From: Bacillota bacterium
Lineage (GTDB): Bacteria > Bacillota > DTU065
Assembly (NCBI GenBank): GCA_018435125.1
Contig: JAHDNZ010000080.1
Coordinates: 1 to 35,043, forward strand
Direction: 5' to 3'
Length of the DNA stretch: 35,043 nucleotides
The notes beneath the pieces are model-generated. The model was given only the letters and a program-made list of their open reading frames with translations. It made no database searches and had not been told where the DNA came from. This document shows, in pieces, positions 1 to 7,844 of the stretch. Positions within the stretch are counted from its first letter, which is position 1. The number at the start of each line of letters is the position of its first letter. A program made the translations under genes and the position numbers.

Positions 1-127
1 CATCTAGTAAAAAGTACTTAGATTTCGATCCTGCTCAAATTTGATCTGTCTTGATCTATGCTTATTTCTTATTCAAGAGATTATTGGTACTCTTTAAAAC
101 ATTGTACTTACCATTTTACACAGCGTT

Positions 128-220
128 ATGGACTTGACTGAACAACGTATATTAAAAGAACAAAAAAAGGATTTTCCTGACTCGCAAAAGATCCTGGAAC
201 TGGAAGACCAGTTGGAATAA
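128..220 (+). CDS. possible 30-aa ORF or gene-end remnant
   Basis: A short frame from ATG 128 to TAA 218-220 encodes a charged, helix-prone 30-residue peptide beginning MDLTEQRILKEQ. The frame is open further upstream to a stop at 95-97. There is no convincing ribosome binding site, so it may be the end of a decayed gene rather than a real small gene. Its stop codon overlaps an ATG at 220 (TAATG), which could couple it to the next gene, although the better start there is 247. I do not recognise it. Confidence 0.2.
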   Translation: MDLTEQRILKEQKKDFPDSQKILELEDQLE

Positions 221-246
221 TGAGGGGCAAGAGGGGGATTTGGCTT

Positions 247-1638
247 ATGAAAAAATTAGTAACATTTTTTCTCCTTGTAAGTATTGCCATTATAGCTCAA
301 GCTGAGATTATTGTAGATAATCACGGTTATTTACCGTTTGCCAAAAAGGAAGCGTTAACAACAATAAAGGCTGAAAGCTTTGAGTTAAGAGATAAAGATT
401 CAGGCCGAGAAAAATATAAAGGTGCTCTGGAAGGACCTCTATTAGACCCAGATACTGGTGAAGGTGTTTATCGTTTGAACTTTACCGAAAAGGTAAGAGG
501 CGGACAGTATTTCCTTACTGTAGGGACCAATAAATCATCGGCTTTTAAGGTGGATAGTAGAGCCTTTAATCCAGTCTTTGTTGAAGCGATGAGGACTGTA
601 ACCGCAAGAAGAAGTACCTATGGGTGGCTTGATGATTTAGGAGAAGAAAATATTTTACTTACAACCTATATGTCAGCCAGAGGATTATCTTTCTTTGAAA
701 CCTTTAGCGACCGATTTGCCGATAACGAATTACAATTACCTCCAAACGAGCAAAATAATAAGGTCCCCGATTTCCTGGACGAAATGATCTATGGTGTCAA
801 GGGCCTTATAAAGTGGTATGAAGAAGGTAATTTAGCTTCTAAAGATATTAATTCTCTTTCTGGTGTAGCTTCGGTATTGGCAATAGCCGGTCGTGTTTTA
901 CCCAAAGCCGATCCAGCTCTTGCAAAGCAGTGTGCCGACAAGGCCGAGGAAGCTTACAACTACTTAAAAGCAAACCGACAAAACGAAATCAGAGCCGATC
1001 TCCGGCTTTTACTCCTTAGCGAGCTAAATCTTCTTACCGATAACAAGCTTTATGAAAAAGAGTTTAGAGACTTGCTAAAACCGGTTTTGGACCAGGGCTG
1101 GGGACCGATAACTCCAAATGACCTAACCGGGTTTAGCTTAGGGGAGATGATGAAAAAATCTCTCCCCAAAGAAGATGAGATCTATGATCTTTATATGAGC
1201 CGAGGTATCGGTCTTTTAATCGCTCATGAAAGAGATCCCTATTATAGGACAGTGGCTTATAAACCTGTGGAGACTGAGTTTAAGGCTATTTATTTAACCA
1301 CAACCTTGCCGGAGGGAGTTGCCTCTGAAGGGCTCTATTTAATAGATGTCAACGAGTACTATCGTACCAACACCTGGGTTAGAGTAGCCCAGGATCAGAT
1401 GCATTACCTTTTGGGAAGAAACAGAGCTCACAGAGACTACCTTCAACAAGGGTCTTTGGAAACTGTTTTTAATCTGGCTTTGCTAACGGCCTATTTTAAG
1501 GACAGCTCAACCATAACAAGAAGCGGGCAGATAGTCGGTGGAGCCTTAAAAATTACCTTTTATTTTGTTTTAATCTTTGCTGGTATTACGCTGTGGCAGA
1601 AATATAGCAGTAAAAAAATCGAAAAAGATGATAACTAA
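247..1638 (+). CDS. secreted, membrane-anchored GH9-like protein, probably non-catalytic
   Basis: The 463-aa protein has a signal peptide (about 1-19), then a cellulase N-terminal Ig-like domain (about 20-105, opening with the typical VDNHGYLP motif). A helical region resembles glycoside hydrolase family 9: NNKVPDFLDEMIYGV near 171-185 matches the GIPDLLDE helix, and MHYLLGRNRAHRDY near 385-398 matches the LGRNP motif. The GH9 DAGD catalytic-base motif is not visible and the end that should carry the catalytic acid is short, so I infer loss of hydrolase activity. A hydrophobic segment (about 428-446) and a Lys-rich tail suggest C-terminal membrane anchoring with most of the protein outside. 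ATG 247 is preferred over ATG 220 because GAGGGGG lies about 10 bases before it and the signal peptide starts there. A terminator follows at once. A glycan-binding or structural role is possible. Confidence 0.6.
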   Translation: MKKLVTFFLLVSIAIIAQAEIIVDNHGYLPFAKKEALTTIKAESFELRDKDSGREKYKGALEGPLLDPDTGEGVYRLNFTEKVRGGQYFLTVGTNKSSAFKVDSRAFNPVFVEAMRTVTARRSTYGWLDDLGEENILLTTYMSARGLSFFETFSDRFADNELQLPPNEQNNKVPDFLDEMIYGVKGLIKWYEEGNLASKDINSLSGVASVLAIAGRVLPKADPALAKQCADKAEEAYNYLKANRQNEIRADLRLLLLSELNLLTDNKLYEKEFRDLLKPVLDQGWGPITPNDLTGFSLGEMMKKSLPKEDEIYDLYMSRGIGLLIAHERDPYYRTVAYKPVETEFKAIYLTTTLPEGVASEGLYLIDVNEYYRTNTWVRVAQDQMHYLLGRNRAHRDYLQQGSLETVFNLALLTAYFKDSSTITRSGQIVGGALKITFYFVLIFAGITLWQKYSSKKIEKDDN

Positions 1639-1642
1639 AGCT

Positions 1643-1672
1643 AGGCGACCCCTAAAAGAGGTCGCCTTTTAT
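1643..1672 (+). terminator. intrinsic terminator after the GH9-like gene
   Basis: Perfect 8-bp stem AGGCGACC (1643-1650) with GGTCGCCT (1660-1667), then a T-rich run. It separates the GH9-like gene from the SOS-box gene. Confidence 0.85.
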
Positions 1673-1684
1673 TATTAAAAACAC

Positions 1685-1713
1685 TTGCCAAGCGAACATA
1701 TGTTCTATACACT
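1685..1713 (+). promoter_or_regulatory. promoter TTGCCA-17-TACACT of the GyrI-like gene
   Basis: A sigma-A-like promoter has -35 TTGCCA at 1685-1690 and -10 TACACT at 1708-1713 with a 17-bp spacer. The spacer contains the LexA-type palindrome, the usual place for repression by steric block. A TATACA at 1706-1711 could be an alternative -10. Confidence 0.5.
1693..1706. promoter_or_regulatory. LexA (SOS) box
   Basis: CGAACATATGTTCT contains the perfect palindrome GAAC-N4-GTTC and matches the Bacillus-type LexA/DinR consensus CGAACRNRYGTTYC at 13 of 14 positions. It lies between the -35 and -10 of the only promoter-like sequence before the GyrI-like gene. Confidence 0.7.
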
Positions 1714-1753
1714 GGTAAGTAGCCAGTGAATATTAGAGAAAAGAGGCTTCAAA

Positions 1754-2257
1754 ATGGTTAAAGTTATAAACTTCCAGGTAAAAGAATTACCTAGGCTGTG
1801 GGTGGTGGGTAAAGCCCTAAAAGTAGATATGACAATACCAAACCCTATTCCCGAGTTTTGGGGACAATGTTTTAAAGAAGAGGTTTTTAACACTCTGGAA
1901 ACTCTCTCTCAATATCACCTTGATAATTCTTATGTGGGCTGGATGGGTGATTGGCAAAATGAAGACGGTACCTTTACTTATCTATGTGGGATGCTGATGA
2001 AGGTAAATACACCACTTTCAGAGGGATTTACCTATCGGGAAATTGCTAAGAGCAAAGTTGCTATTTCTTGGATTCAGGGGCTAGAAGCTGAGGTCTATCC
2101 CAAGGCCCACGAGTTAAGTGTAAAAGAGCTGGAGGCAAACGGTTATCAAGCAAAATGCTTTGACTGGAGTATGGAACTATATAATTGTCCGCGCTATACT
2201 CAACAAAATGACAAGGGAGAGATTATACTGGATTATTATCTCCCTCTAAAAGCCTAG
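1754..2257 (+). CDS. GyrI-like small-molecule-binding domain protein
   Basis: The 167-aa protein looks like a stand-alone GyrI-like/AraC effector-binding domain (Pfam GyrI-like family). Signs are the aromatic core VGWMGDW at 61-67, LCGMLMKV near 78-84, and a charged C-terminal ILDYYLPLK strand. It has no DNA-binding domain, signal peptide or membrane segment, so it is likely a cytoplasmic ligand-binding protein. In E. coli the related SbmC/GyrI is SOS-induced and inhibits DNA gyrase; many other family members bind drugs or act on xenobiotics. The LexA-type box in its promoter supports a damage-response role here. The start ATG 1754 has AGAGG about 8 bases upstream. It stands alone between a terminator and a convergent gene. 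Confidence 0.75.
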   Translation: MVKVINFQVKELPRLWVVGKALKVDMTIPNPIPEFWGQCFKEEVFNTLETLSQYHLDNSYVGWMGDWQNEDGTFTYLCGMLMKVNTPLSEGFTYREIAKSKVAISWIQGLEAEVYPKAHELSVKELEANGYQAKCFDWSMELYNCPRYTQQNDKGEIILDYYLPLKA

Positions 2258-2316
2258 AACAAGGATAAATAACGATAATTAGCTTAACGTCTAATTTTGG
2301 CTAAGGTCTAGGGCCA

Positions 2317-3003
2317 TTATTCTTTAGGTTCTTTGCTCTGAATATGGAGCTTACCCTGAGTATTAAGGCTGGCATAGAAAACATCGTTAATATCGTTTAA
2401 TCCGTGTTCTTTAATACTTTGAGCCAACCAGCTGTAACTTAAACCACAGAGTTCTAAGTTTTCGTATTTAATTGCTCCATCTAAGACCAAAGGAACACTT
2501 AAACCTTCATAGGGAGTAGGGATATTAAGATCTTTTGGGGCTATGGGCCGAGACTGTGAGCATGGGAAAACACTGATTTGTCCGGAGGTTTCAAGGACAG
2601 CAAACTCTACATCAGTTACATCACTATAACCGGAATTTCTAAGTTGCCCCATTAATTCATCAAGATTGTATCTTAGTTTGCGCAAGACATTTTCGCGTAT
2701 ATGGCCATTTTCAATTACAATAGTAGGACGTCCACTGATAAGAGTACGTACTTTTTCGCTTTTTAAGGACAGAGTGGAGATTAAAATTTCTAATCCGGCT
2801 AAGATTAAAATAGGATAGATAGAGTGAGTTAAAGGAGCGTGAATATTTTCAATTGGCAGTACGGCTAGTTCAGCTATCATAATAGCAATGACAAATTCAT
2901 ATGGCTGCAACTGCACCATCTGACGCTTACCCATAAGTCGCATAGCGATTAAGACAACAGCATATAAGATGACACTGCGATAAGAAATAATCACGTGGTG
3001 CAA
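2317..3003 (-). CDS. DUF421 family membrane protein (YetF/YkjA-like)
   Basis: This is a DUF421 protein of about 228 aa. It has three N-terminal hydrophobic segments including the family motif RLMGKRQMVQLQPYEFVIA, then a cytoplasmic domain (ISGRPTIVIENG, LRNSGYSDVTDVEFAVLE). The frame is open upstream to 3174, but that would run across the divergent dehydrogenase gene. I chose TTG at 3001-3003, which has GGGAGG 8 bases upstream and gives the usual family length; the adjacent TTG at 3004-3006 is an alternative. Family members in Bacillus are membrane proteins, some linked to spores or stress; the biochemical role is not settled. It is divergent from the Gfo/Idh/MocA gene with 117 bases between. 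Confidence 0.85.
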   Translation of the reverse strand: MHHVIISYRSVILYAVVLIAMRLMGKRQMVQLQPYEFVIAIMIAELAVLPIENIHAPLTHSIYPILILAGLEILISTLSLKSEKVRTLISGRPTIVIENGHIRENVLRKLRYNLDELMGQLRNSGYSDVTDVEFAVLETSGQISVFPCSQSRPIAPKDLNIPTPYEGLSVPLVLDGAIKYENLELCGLSYSWLAQSIKEHGLNDINDVFYASLNTQGKLHIQSKEPKE

Positions 3004-3120
3004 CAAAATTACCTCCCACAACCTATTTTCCCCACATTCTAGCAGGTTATTTTCGCAGGGTGGAGAAAGTAATTTTTGGAACCAGGTTAAACGTTGTGTT
3101 TTTATGAGGAGTGATATTAA

Positions 3121-4155
3121 ATGAAGGTTAGAATTGGAGTTATTGGTACTGGTGCCATTGCCAAATATCGGCATCTGCCCGAATATGCCTCCAGGAAAGA
3201 TGTAGAGATTGTTGCAGTTTGTGATATTGATAAAGCCAAAGCCGACAAAGTTGCCTTAAGGTTTGATGTGGGTCAGGTATACACAGATTACAAAGAGATG
3301 CTTGAAAAAGAAAAACTGGATGCTGTAAGTGTTTGTCTGCCAAACTACCTCCATGCTGAGGTTACGATCTATGCACTTAACCGTGGTCTTCATGTTCTGG
3401 TGGAAAAACCTATGGCCACCAGCTTAAAAGAAGCCGATGCCATGATTGATACAGCTAAGAAAAACAATCTTGTGCTCATGGTAGGGCAAAACCAACGCTT
3501 GGCACCTTTGCATGTCCTAGCTAAGAAGGTTATCGACAGCGGCATGTTAGGTAAGGTCAATACCTTTAGAACGGTTTTCGGTCATCAAGGTCCAGAGCAC
3601 TGGAGCCCGTCGGCCAAATGGTTTTTTGATAAGGAAAAAGCTTTTGCCGGATCTTTAGCAGATCTAGGCGTTCACAAAGTTGATCTCATTCAGTATCTTT
3701 TAGCAGATATTGATGAAGTAGCCTGTTTTTCAGCGATTATGGAGAAGAAAAATTGTACCGTTGATGACAATTCCGTAGCAATTGTGCATATGAAAAATGG
3801 TGTGATAGGCACCGTAGAGACTAGCTGGACTTACAAACCCAAAGAGGAAAACGGCACAGTTTTCTTCTGTGAAAAAGGGACTCTAAAAATGGCAGTAGAA
3901 CCGGATGCTCCACTGGTAGCTTACTTTAATGAACCCGGTAAGGGACGCCTTGTTTTTGAAGTACCTAAAATTCAAACTAACGAAGAAGGCGGGCAATTCT
4001 CTTCAGGAGTTATCGATAGCTTTATCGATACTATTAACGGCAAAATTCAAAACCCGATTCCCGGAAGCGAAGGCAGAAAAGCTCTCAGAGCAATTTTAGC
4101 TTGTATTGAATCTAATACCTCTAAAAGTAAGGTTCGGGTAGAGGAGGTTAAATAA
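3121..4155 (+). CDS. Gfo/Idh/MocA family NAD(P)-dependent sugar dehydrogenase
   Basis: The 344-aa oxidoreductase has an N-terminal Rossmann fold with the nucleotide-binding GTGAIA at 9-14, the conserved EKP at 95-97 whose Lys assists catalysis, and the D181/H185 pair in GSLADLGVHKVDL. It probably oxidises or reduces a hydroxyl of a sugar, inositol or sugar acid in the cytoplasm; the substrate cannot be read from sequence. GAGGAGTG lies upstream of ATG 3121. The next gene, a TIM-barrel isomerase, starts 2 bases after the stop with its ribosome site inside this gene, so the two are surely an operon and likely act in sequence. Such pairs are typical of inositol or unusual-sugar catabolism. Confidence 0.9.
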   Translation: MKVRIGVIGTGAIAKYRHLPEYASRKDVEIVAVCDIDKAKADKVALRFDVGQVYTDYKEMLEKEKLDAVSVCLPNYLHAEVTIYALNRGLHVLVEKPMATSLKEADAMIDTAKKNNLVLMVGQNQRLAPLHVLAKKVIDSGMLGKVNTFRTVFGHQGPEHWSPSAKWFFDKEKAFAGSLADLGVHKVDLIQYLLADIDEVACFSAIMEKKNCTVDDNSVAIVHMKNGVIGTVETSWTYKPKEENGTVFFCEKGTLKMAVEPDAPLVAYFNEPGKGRLVFEVPKIQTNEEGGQFSSGVIDSFIDTINGKIQNPIPGSEGRKALRAILACIESNTSKSKVRVEEVK

Positions 4156-4156
4156 G

Positions 4157-5119
4157 ATGAAGGTTGGTCTTTTTACCGTCTTATTTCAACAGCTCCCTTT
4201 TGAAGAAGCATTGGATAAAGTTAAAGAATATGGGCTTGAGGCGGTTGAGATTGGGACCGGCAACTATCCGGGTAGTGCTCACTGTAATCCGGATGAATTA
4301 CTGCAGGATAAGACCAAAAGAGATAAGTTTCTGCGGGCAGTAGAGGATCGAGGTCTTACTATCAGTGCTTTAAGTTGCCAGGGCAATCCGCTTCACCCCA
4401 ACAAAGAGTTTGCCAGAAGAAACCACGAGACTTGGCAAAAGACAGTGGAGCTTGCAAGTGAGCTGGAAATTCCGGTGGTATGTCACTTTTCGGGGTGCCC
4501 CGGGGATTCTCTAAAGGCAGAAAACCCCAACTGGGTCACTTGTGCCTGGCCAAACGAATATGGTGAAGTTCTCAAATGGCAGTGGGAGGAAGTGGCTATT
4601 CCCTACTGGCAAAAAGAAGCTGAGTTTGCGAGACAGAAAGGTATTAAGATCGCTCTTGAGATGCATCCGGGTTTTTTAGTTTATAATCCCAGTACTCTTT
4701 TAAAACTAAGAGAAGCTGCCGGAGATAATATTGGTGCGAACTTCGATCCCTCACATCTTATCTGGCAAGGCATTGATCCGGCAGAAGCTATTCGCTATCT
4801 GGGCCAGACTATCTATCATTTCCATGCCAAAGATACCTATCTGGATCAGACAAACATCGCTAAAAAAGGCGTCCTGGATACAGCTTCCTATGCTAAACTT
4901 TCAGAACGTTCCTGGACCTTCCGTTCGGTAGGTTATGGTCTCGATGAAAAAGCCTGGCGCAATATAATTACAGCCCTAAGACTTGTAGGTTATGATTATG
5001 TTCTTAGTATCGAGCATGAAGATCCACTTGCATCTGTAGAAGAAGGTCTTAAAAAAGCAGCTGATTTCCTCCAAAATATTACCTTAAAAGAATCTCCGGC
5101 AGCTGCTTGGTGGATCTAA
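4157..5119 (+). CDS. sugar phosphate isomerase/epimerase-type TIM barrel (AP endonuclease 2 superfamily)
   Basis: The 320-aa protein shows the fold's conserved metal and acid residues: E168 in ALEMHPGF, D197 and H200 in FDPSH, H221/H223 in HFHAKD, and E286 in SIEHEDP. These match metal-dependent sugar isomerases/epimerases and inosose dehydratase-like enzymes. It directly follows the Gfo/Idh/MocA dehydrogenase and is translationally close to it (GAGGAGG overlaps the upstream gene end), so it probably interconverts the same keto-sugar. A strong hairpin terminator follows, so the operon has two genes. The substrate is not known. Confidence 0.88.
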   Translation: MKVGLFTVLFQQLPFEEALDKVKEYGLEAVEIGTGNYPGSAHCNPDELLQDKTKRDKFLRAVEDRGLTISALSCQGNPLHPNKEFARRNHETWQKTVELASELEIPVVCHFSGCPGDSLKAENPNWVTCAWPNEYGEVLKWQWEEVAIPYWQKEAEFARQKGIKIALEMHPGFLVYNPSTLLKLREAAGDNIGANFDPSHLIWQGIDPAEAIRYLGQTIYHFHAKDTYLDQTNIAKKGVLDTASYAKLSERSWTFRSVGYGLDEKAWRNIITALRLVGYDYVLSIEHEDPLASVEEGLKKAADFLQNITLKESPAAAWWI

Positions 5120-5124
5120 ATAAG

Positions 5125-5158
5125 AGTAGGACACTGTAAAATCAGTGTCCTACTTTAT
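5125..5158 (+). terminator. intrinsic terminator of the dehydrogenase-isomerase operon
   Basis: A 12-bp perfect stem (5125-5136 with 5143-5154) and a 6-base loop, followed by a short weak T tract. Confidence 0.8.
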
Positions 5159-5271
5159 CTCATTTTGAATTAAGATAATAGGTGGTTTGGCCAAAGAACA
5201 ATTTCTGCTAAAAAAAAAGTAACATTTAATAGATAAATATCAAGTTAGAAAATGAACTCCTAAGAAATAAA

Positions 5272-5337
5272 GGGAAAAAAGCTAAGGCAGGAGAACCTTT
5301 CCAATAGGTAGTAACTTTGGGGAAAGCTTTTTTACCC
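5272..5337 (+). promoter_or_regulatory. candidate leader attenuator with alternative hairpins
   Basis: CTTTCC at 5297-5302 can pair with GGAAAG at 5321-5326, followed by C and six T, which looks like an intrinsic terminator. The distal arm AGCTTTTTTACCC (5325-5337) can instead pair with GGGAAAAAAGCT (5272-5283), with one bulge. The pairings share bases 5325-5326, so they are mutually exclusive in part. I recognise no known riboswitch class. It lies 160 bases before the metallophosphoesterase gene; the rest of 5160-5440 shows nothing else clear. Confidence 0.3.
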
Positions 5338-5444
5338 AGCTTACTAAAGGCCACAGATTTAAAATAGTTTTAGCATTTTATATACGATTTATCTATGCTG
5401 AGCTAATTAAACAAAGGCAAGAAATTGCTTTATTATCTTTAAGA

Positions 5445-5458
5445 CGAAAACGATTTCT
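5445..5458. promoter_or_regulatory. cre-like palindrome (CcpA/LacI-family operator candidate)
   Basis: CGAAAACGATTTCT fits the catabolite-response element TGWAANCGNTNWCA except for its first and last bases, and it has the central CG. It lies 40 bases upstream of the metallophosphoesterase start. It could be read by CcpA or by a local LacI-family repressor. Confidence 0.4.
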
Positions 5459-5497
5459 ATCAGTGGCAAACGGTATAAAGGGAGGGAGTGGGTTTTT

Positions 5498-6895
5498 ATG
5501 AGTAAGAGCATGCGTTTATACCTTGGACTTTTAGTAGTGTTTTTGATTTTACCACTTACAGTTTGGGCGACAAGCAACTTGCAATTTGATGAACAAAATG
5601 TAGTCCTCAGGTTTGGAGCCATATCGGATACCCATCTTACCGGTGGAGTAGATAAATTGGAAGAAGCCTTAAAGTTGCTTTATAAAAAAGCAGGAAAAAA
5701 CAAACTAGATGTGCTTCTAATTGCAGGGGATCTGACAGATAGTGGCTCAGCAACGGAAATTACGGCATTTAAAAAAACCCTGGATAAAGTGGAGTTTGAT
5801 AAAAAAGGCACTAAACTTATCTTTGCCCTAGGCAATCATGACACTGATTTTGATAAGCTGCCTTATAATGGTCTGGCGTTCAAAAAGGGTCTTGGTGCCT
5901 ATGCTTATGAAGGAGCTCTAGATGACGAGATAAAAAACGGCAATCATCATCTAGTAGTGAATGGTTATCATTTCATAGCTGTTAATACTAAAAAATATAA
6001 TGGTGGCTGTGAACATGCACCAGAAGATCTAGCCTGGCTTAAAAACGCACTTGATGAAGCCGTTAAAGATGATCCCCATAGACCAATCTTTGTAGCTACT
6101 CATCCTTTGGTCTATGATACGGTTTATGGCAGTTTAGAAGGAAGTTATTGGACTTCAAAAAACCTGGGTGAAGTGTTAAACGATTACCCTCAGGTGATAA
6201 GCTTTGGGGGCCACCTCCATTCACCACTCAATGATGAAAGAACAATTTTCCAGAGAGATTTTACTTCTCTTAATACTGCGTCTGTCAAATATGTAGCTTT
6301 AGACAGTGTTATTGATGGTCTTGCTCCCATTGATTTAGATGGTGGCTCTACTCCAAGAAATTGCAATTTTTTCTCTCAGGGGCTTTACCTGGAAGTTGAT
6401 AAAAACCACAATGTACGGATTACTAGAATGGACTTTTTCCATGAGGCCGAAATTAAATCTCCCTGGCTGGTACCGGCACCTAAAGCTGATAAATCACATC
6501 TACAGTACTATACCACCGAGGCACGCAAAAGTGCCAACCAAGCACCTTATTTTGAAGACGATGCCTATCTAACAATTAGGCGTTTAGCTAAGAAAAAACT
6601 CGATATTGAGTTTAGTGCCGCCAAAGACGATGATTTAGTCTACGCCTATGAAATTCATCTCCTGGATAAAGCAACTCTTCTTCCGGTAGGAGCATCTTAT
6701 GCTATCACTTACTCCGACTTTTATTTGACACCAAAACCAAAAGGGATGGCGACAAAGATATTTAAGGCCTTTAGTACAGATGCTTTTAAGCTTTCTGCAA
6801 AGGAGTTTGATCTTAGCAAAGAGTACCTTATAAAGATCGTGGCCATGGATTCCTTTGGTCTAAAAAGCGAACCACTTTATTCAGAGTCTAATTAA
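5498..6895 (+). CDS. exported calcineurin-like metallophosphoesterase
   Basis: The 465-aa protein has a signal peptide or N-terminal anchor (about 6-25) and a complete calcineurin-like dimetal site: D44/H46 in SDTHL, D78 in GDLTD, N113/H114 in GNHD, H202 in THP, and H239/H241 in GGHLHS. Residues about 330-465 form a beta-rich C-terminal domain of unknown role. It should hydrolyse a phosphomonoester or diester outside the membrane; the substrate is unknown. GGGAGGGAG precedes ATG 5498. The gene has a long leader with a cre-like site and sits before two other secreted-protein genes, suggesting use of an extracellular phosphorylated or glycan substrate. Confidence 0.88.
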   Translation: MSKSMRLYLGLLVVFLILPLTVWATSNLQFDEQNVVLRFGAISDTHLTGGVDKLEEALKLLYKKAGKNKLDVLLIAGDLTDSGSATEITAFKKTLDKVEFDKKGTKLIFALGNHDTDFDKLPYNGLAFKKGLGAYAYEGALDDEIKNGNHHLVVNGYHFIAVNTKKYNGGCEHAPEDLAWLKNALDEAVKDDPHRPIFVATHPLVYDTVYGSLEGSYWTSKNLGEVLNDYPQVISFGGHLHSPLNDERTIFQRDFTSLNTASVKYVALDSVIDGLAPIDLDGGSTPRNCNFFSQGLYLEVDKNHNVRITRMDFFHEAEIKSPWLVPAPKADKSHLQYYTTEARKSANQAPYFEDDAYLTIRRLAKKKLDIEFSAAKDDDLVYAYEIHLLDKATLLPVGASYAITYSDFYLTPKPKGMATKIFKAFSTDAFKLSAKEFDLSKEYLIKIVAMDSFGLKSEPLYSESN

Positions 6896-6942
6896 GAGGT
6901 AGAATTAATATGGATTTTTATTTCAAGGGGGTTTAAGTAAAA

Positions 6943-7716
6943 ATGAAAAAAGGATTTATGATTACAGGGCTTGTTTTACTACTTACATTTGCCGGGTCGT
7001 TATTGGTAACAGCAGCTACAGTTGAAGGAGATCCTTTCAAAGGCTTGGAGCTTTGTATTGCTTATGATTTTGACTTCTGGCCGGAAGATGACGATTCTTT
7101 GGGGACCAAAGACGATAAGGATATCTTCTTTTCGGATTCAGCCCAGGCTGGTATTAGCCTGCGTTTTCTAGCGACTAAAGAAGGTGCATTTAAAGACCGA
7201 GGTAAGCTTGAAGGTTTAGCTTTCAAACACGAGTCGATCTGGGAGACAGGTCAAGCTAAAAACTATGTATCCTTTACTCTCTCACAGCGCCACGATATGA
7301 ATCTTTATGCCTTCGATGAATTCCCGGAGCCAAAATACTTTAGCTTTTATATCGATACAACCAACTACAAAAGAAATCTAGATTTCTATCCCATTATCTA
7401 TGAACAGGATTATGATGAAAACGAAGAAGAAGCGGGAGTCTCCTGTATGGCGATTAAAGCCGGTTCAACCTTCTACCTTAAAAATAAAGAGGGTGTAATT
7501 ACCTCGGCCAAGTCTTATGACCAGCATATTGCTATTCCGAAAAACTTTGTGGGCAGAGTCTATTTGCCACTAAAAGACTATGTGCCTATCTGGGGTACAC
7601 AGGATGTAAATGGCAAATTTGATGGTCTCAAGGTTATCTCCTATAAATTCTCTTTTGTTGATATAGGCAATAAGGGCGAGTATATCATCTTTGATGAGTT
7701 TGCCTTTCTTATCTAA
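6943..7716 (+). CDS. secreted protein of unknown function, beta-sandwich-like
   Basis: The 257-aa protein has a clear signal peptide (1-23, ending VTAA). The mature part is acidic and rich in aromatic beta-strand segments, e.g. YFSFYIDTTNYKRN and RVYLPLKDYVPIWG. The C-terminal IIFDEFAFLI strand and the overall texture resemble carbohydrate-binding or galactose-binding beta-sandwiches, but I cannot assign a family. It starts 47 bases after the metallophosphoesterase stop with AAGGGGG upstream of ATG 6943, and a terminator follows, so the two are probably co-transcribed. Confidence 0.7.
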   Translation: MKKGFMITGLVLLLTFAGSLLVTAATVEGDPFKGLELCIAYDFDFWPEDDDSLGTKDDKDIFFSDSAQAGISLRFLATKEGAFKDRGKLEGLAFKHESIWETGQAKNYVSFTLSQRHDMNLYAFDEFPEPKYFSFYIDTTNYKRNLDFYPIIYEQDYDENEEEAGVSCMAIKAGSTFYLKNKEGVITSAKSYDQHIAIPKNFVGRVYLPLKDYVPIWGTQDVNGKFDGLKVISYKFSFVDIGNKGEYIIFDEFAFLI

Positions 7717-7728
7717 AAAATAACTCCA

Positions 7729-7764
7729 AAAGGTCCCCTGGTTTTTTCTCAGGGGATCTTTTAC
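7729..7764 (+). terminator. intrinsic terminator after the secreted unknown protein
   Basis: A 12-bp stem with one G-U pair (7729-7740 with 7750-7761), whose far arm ends in TTTT. Confidence 0.8.
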
Positions 7765-7844
7765 ATAGTGGGATAATTGGTTGTCTAAAGCTGATTTAAC
7801 TTTTTAACTACCAAAGATACTAAAAGCTAAATGGAGGGAAGCAT

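Noticed and set aside
3004-3174. Long N-terminal extension of the DUF421 frame
   Set aside because: It has no family-like residues, would overlap the divergent dehydrogenase gene, and a well-placed ribosome site marks TTG 3003.
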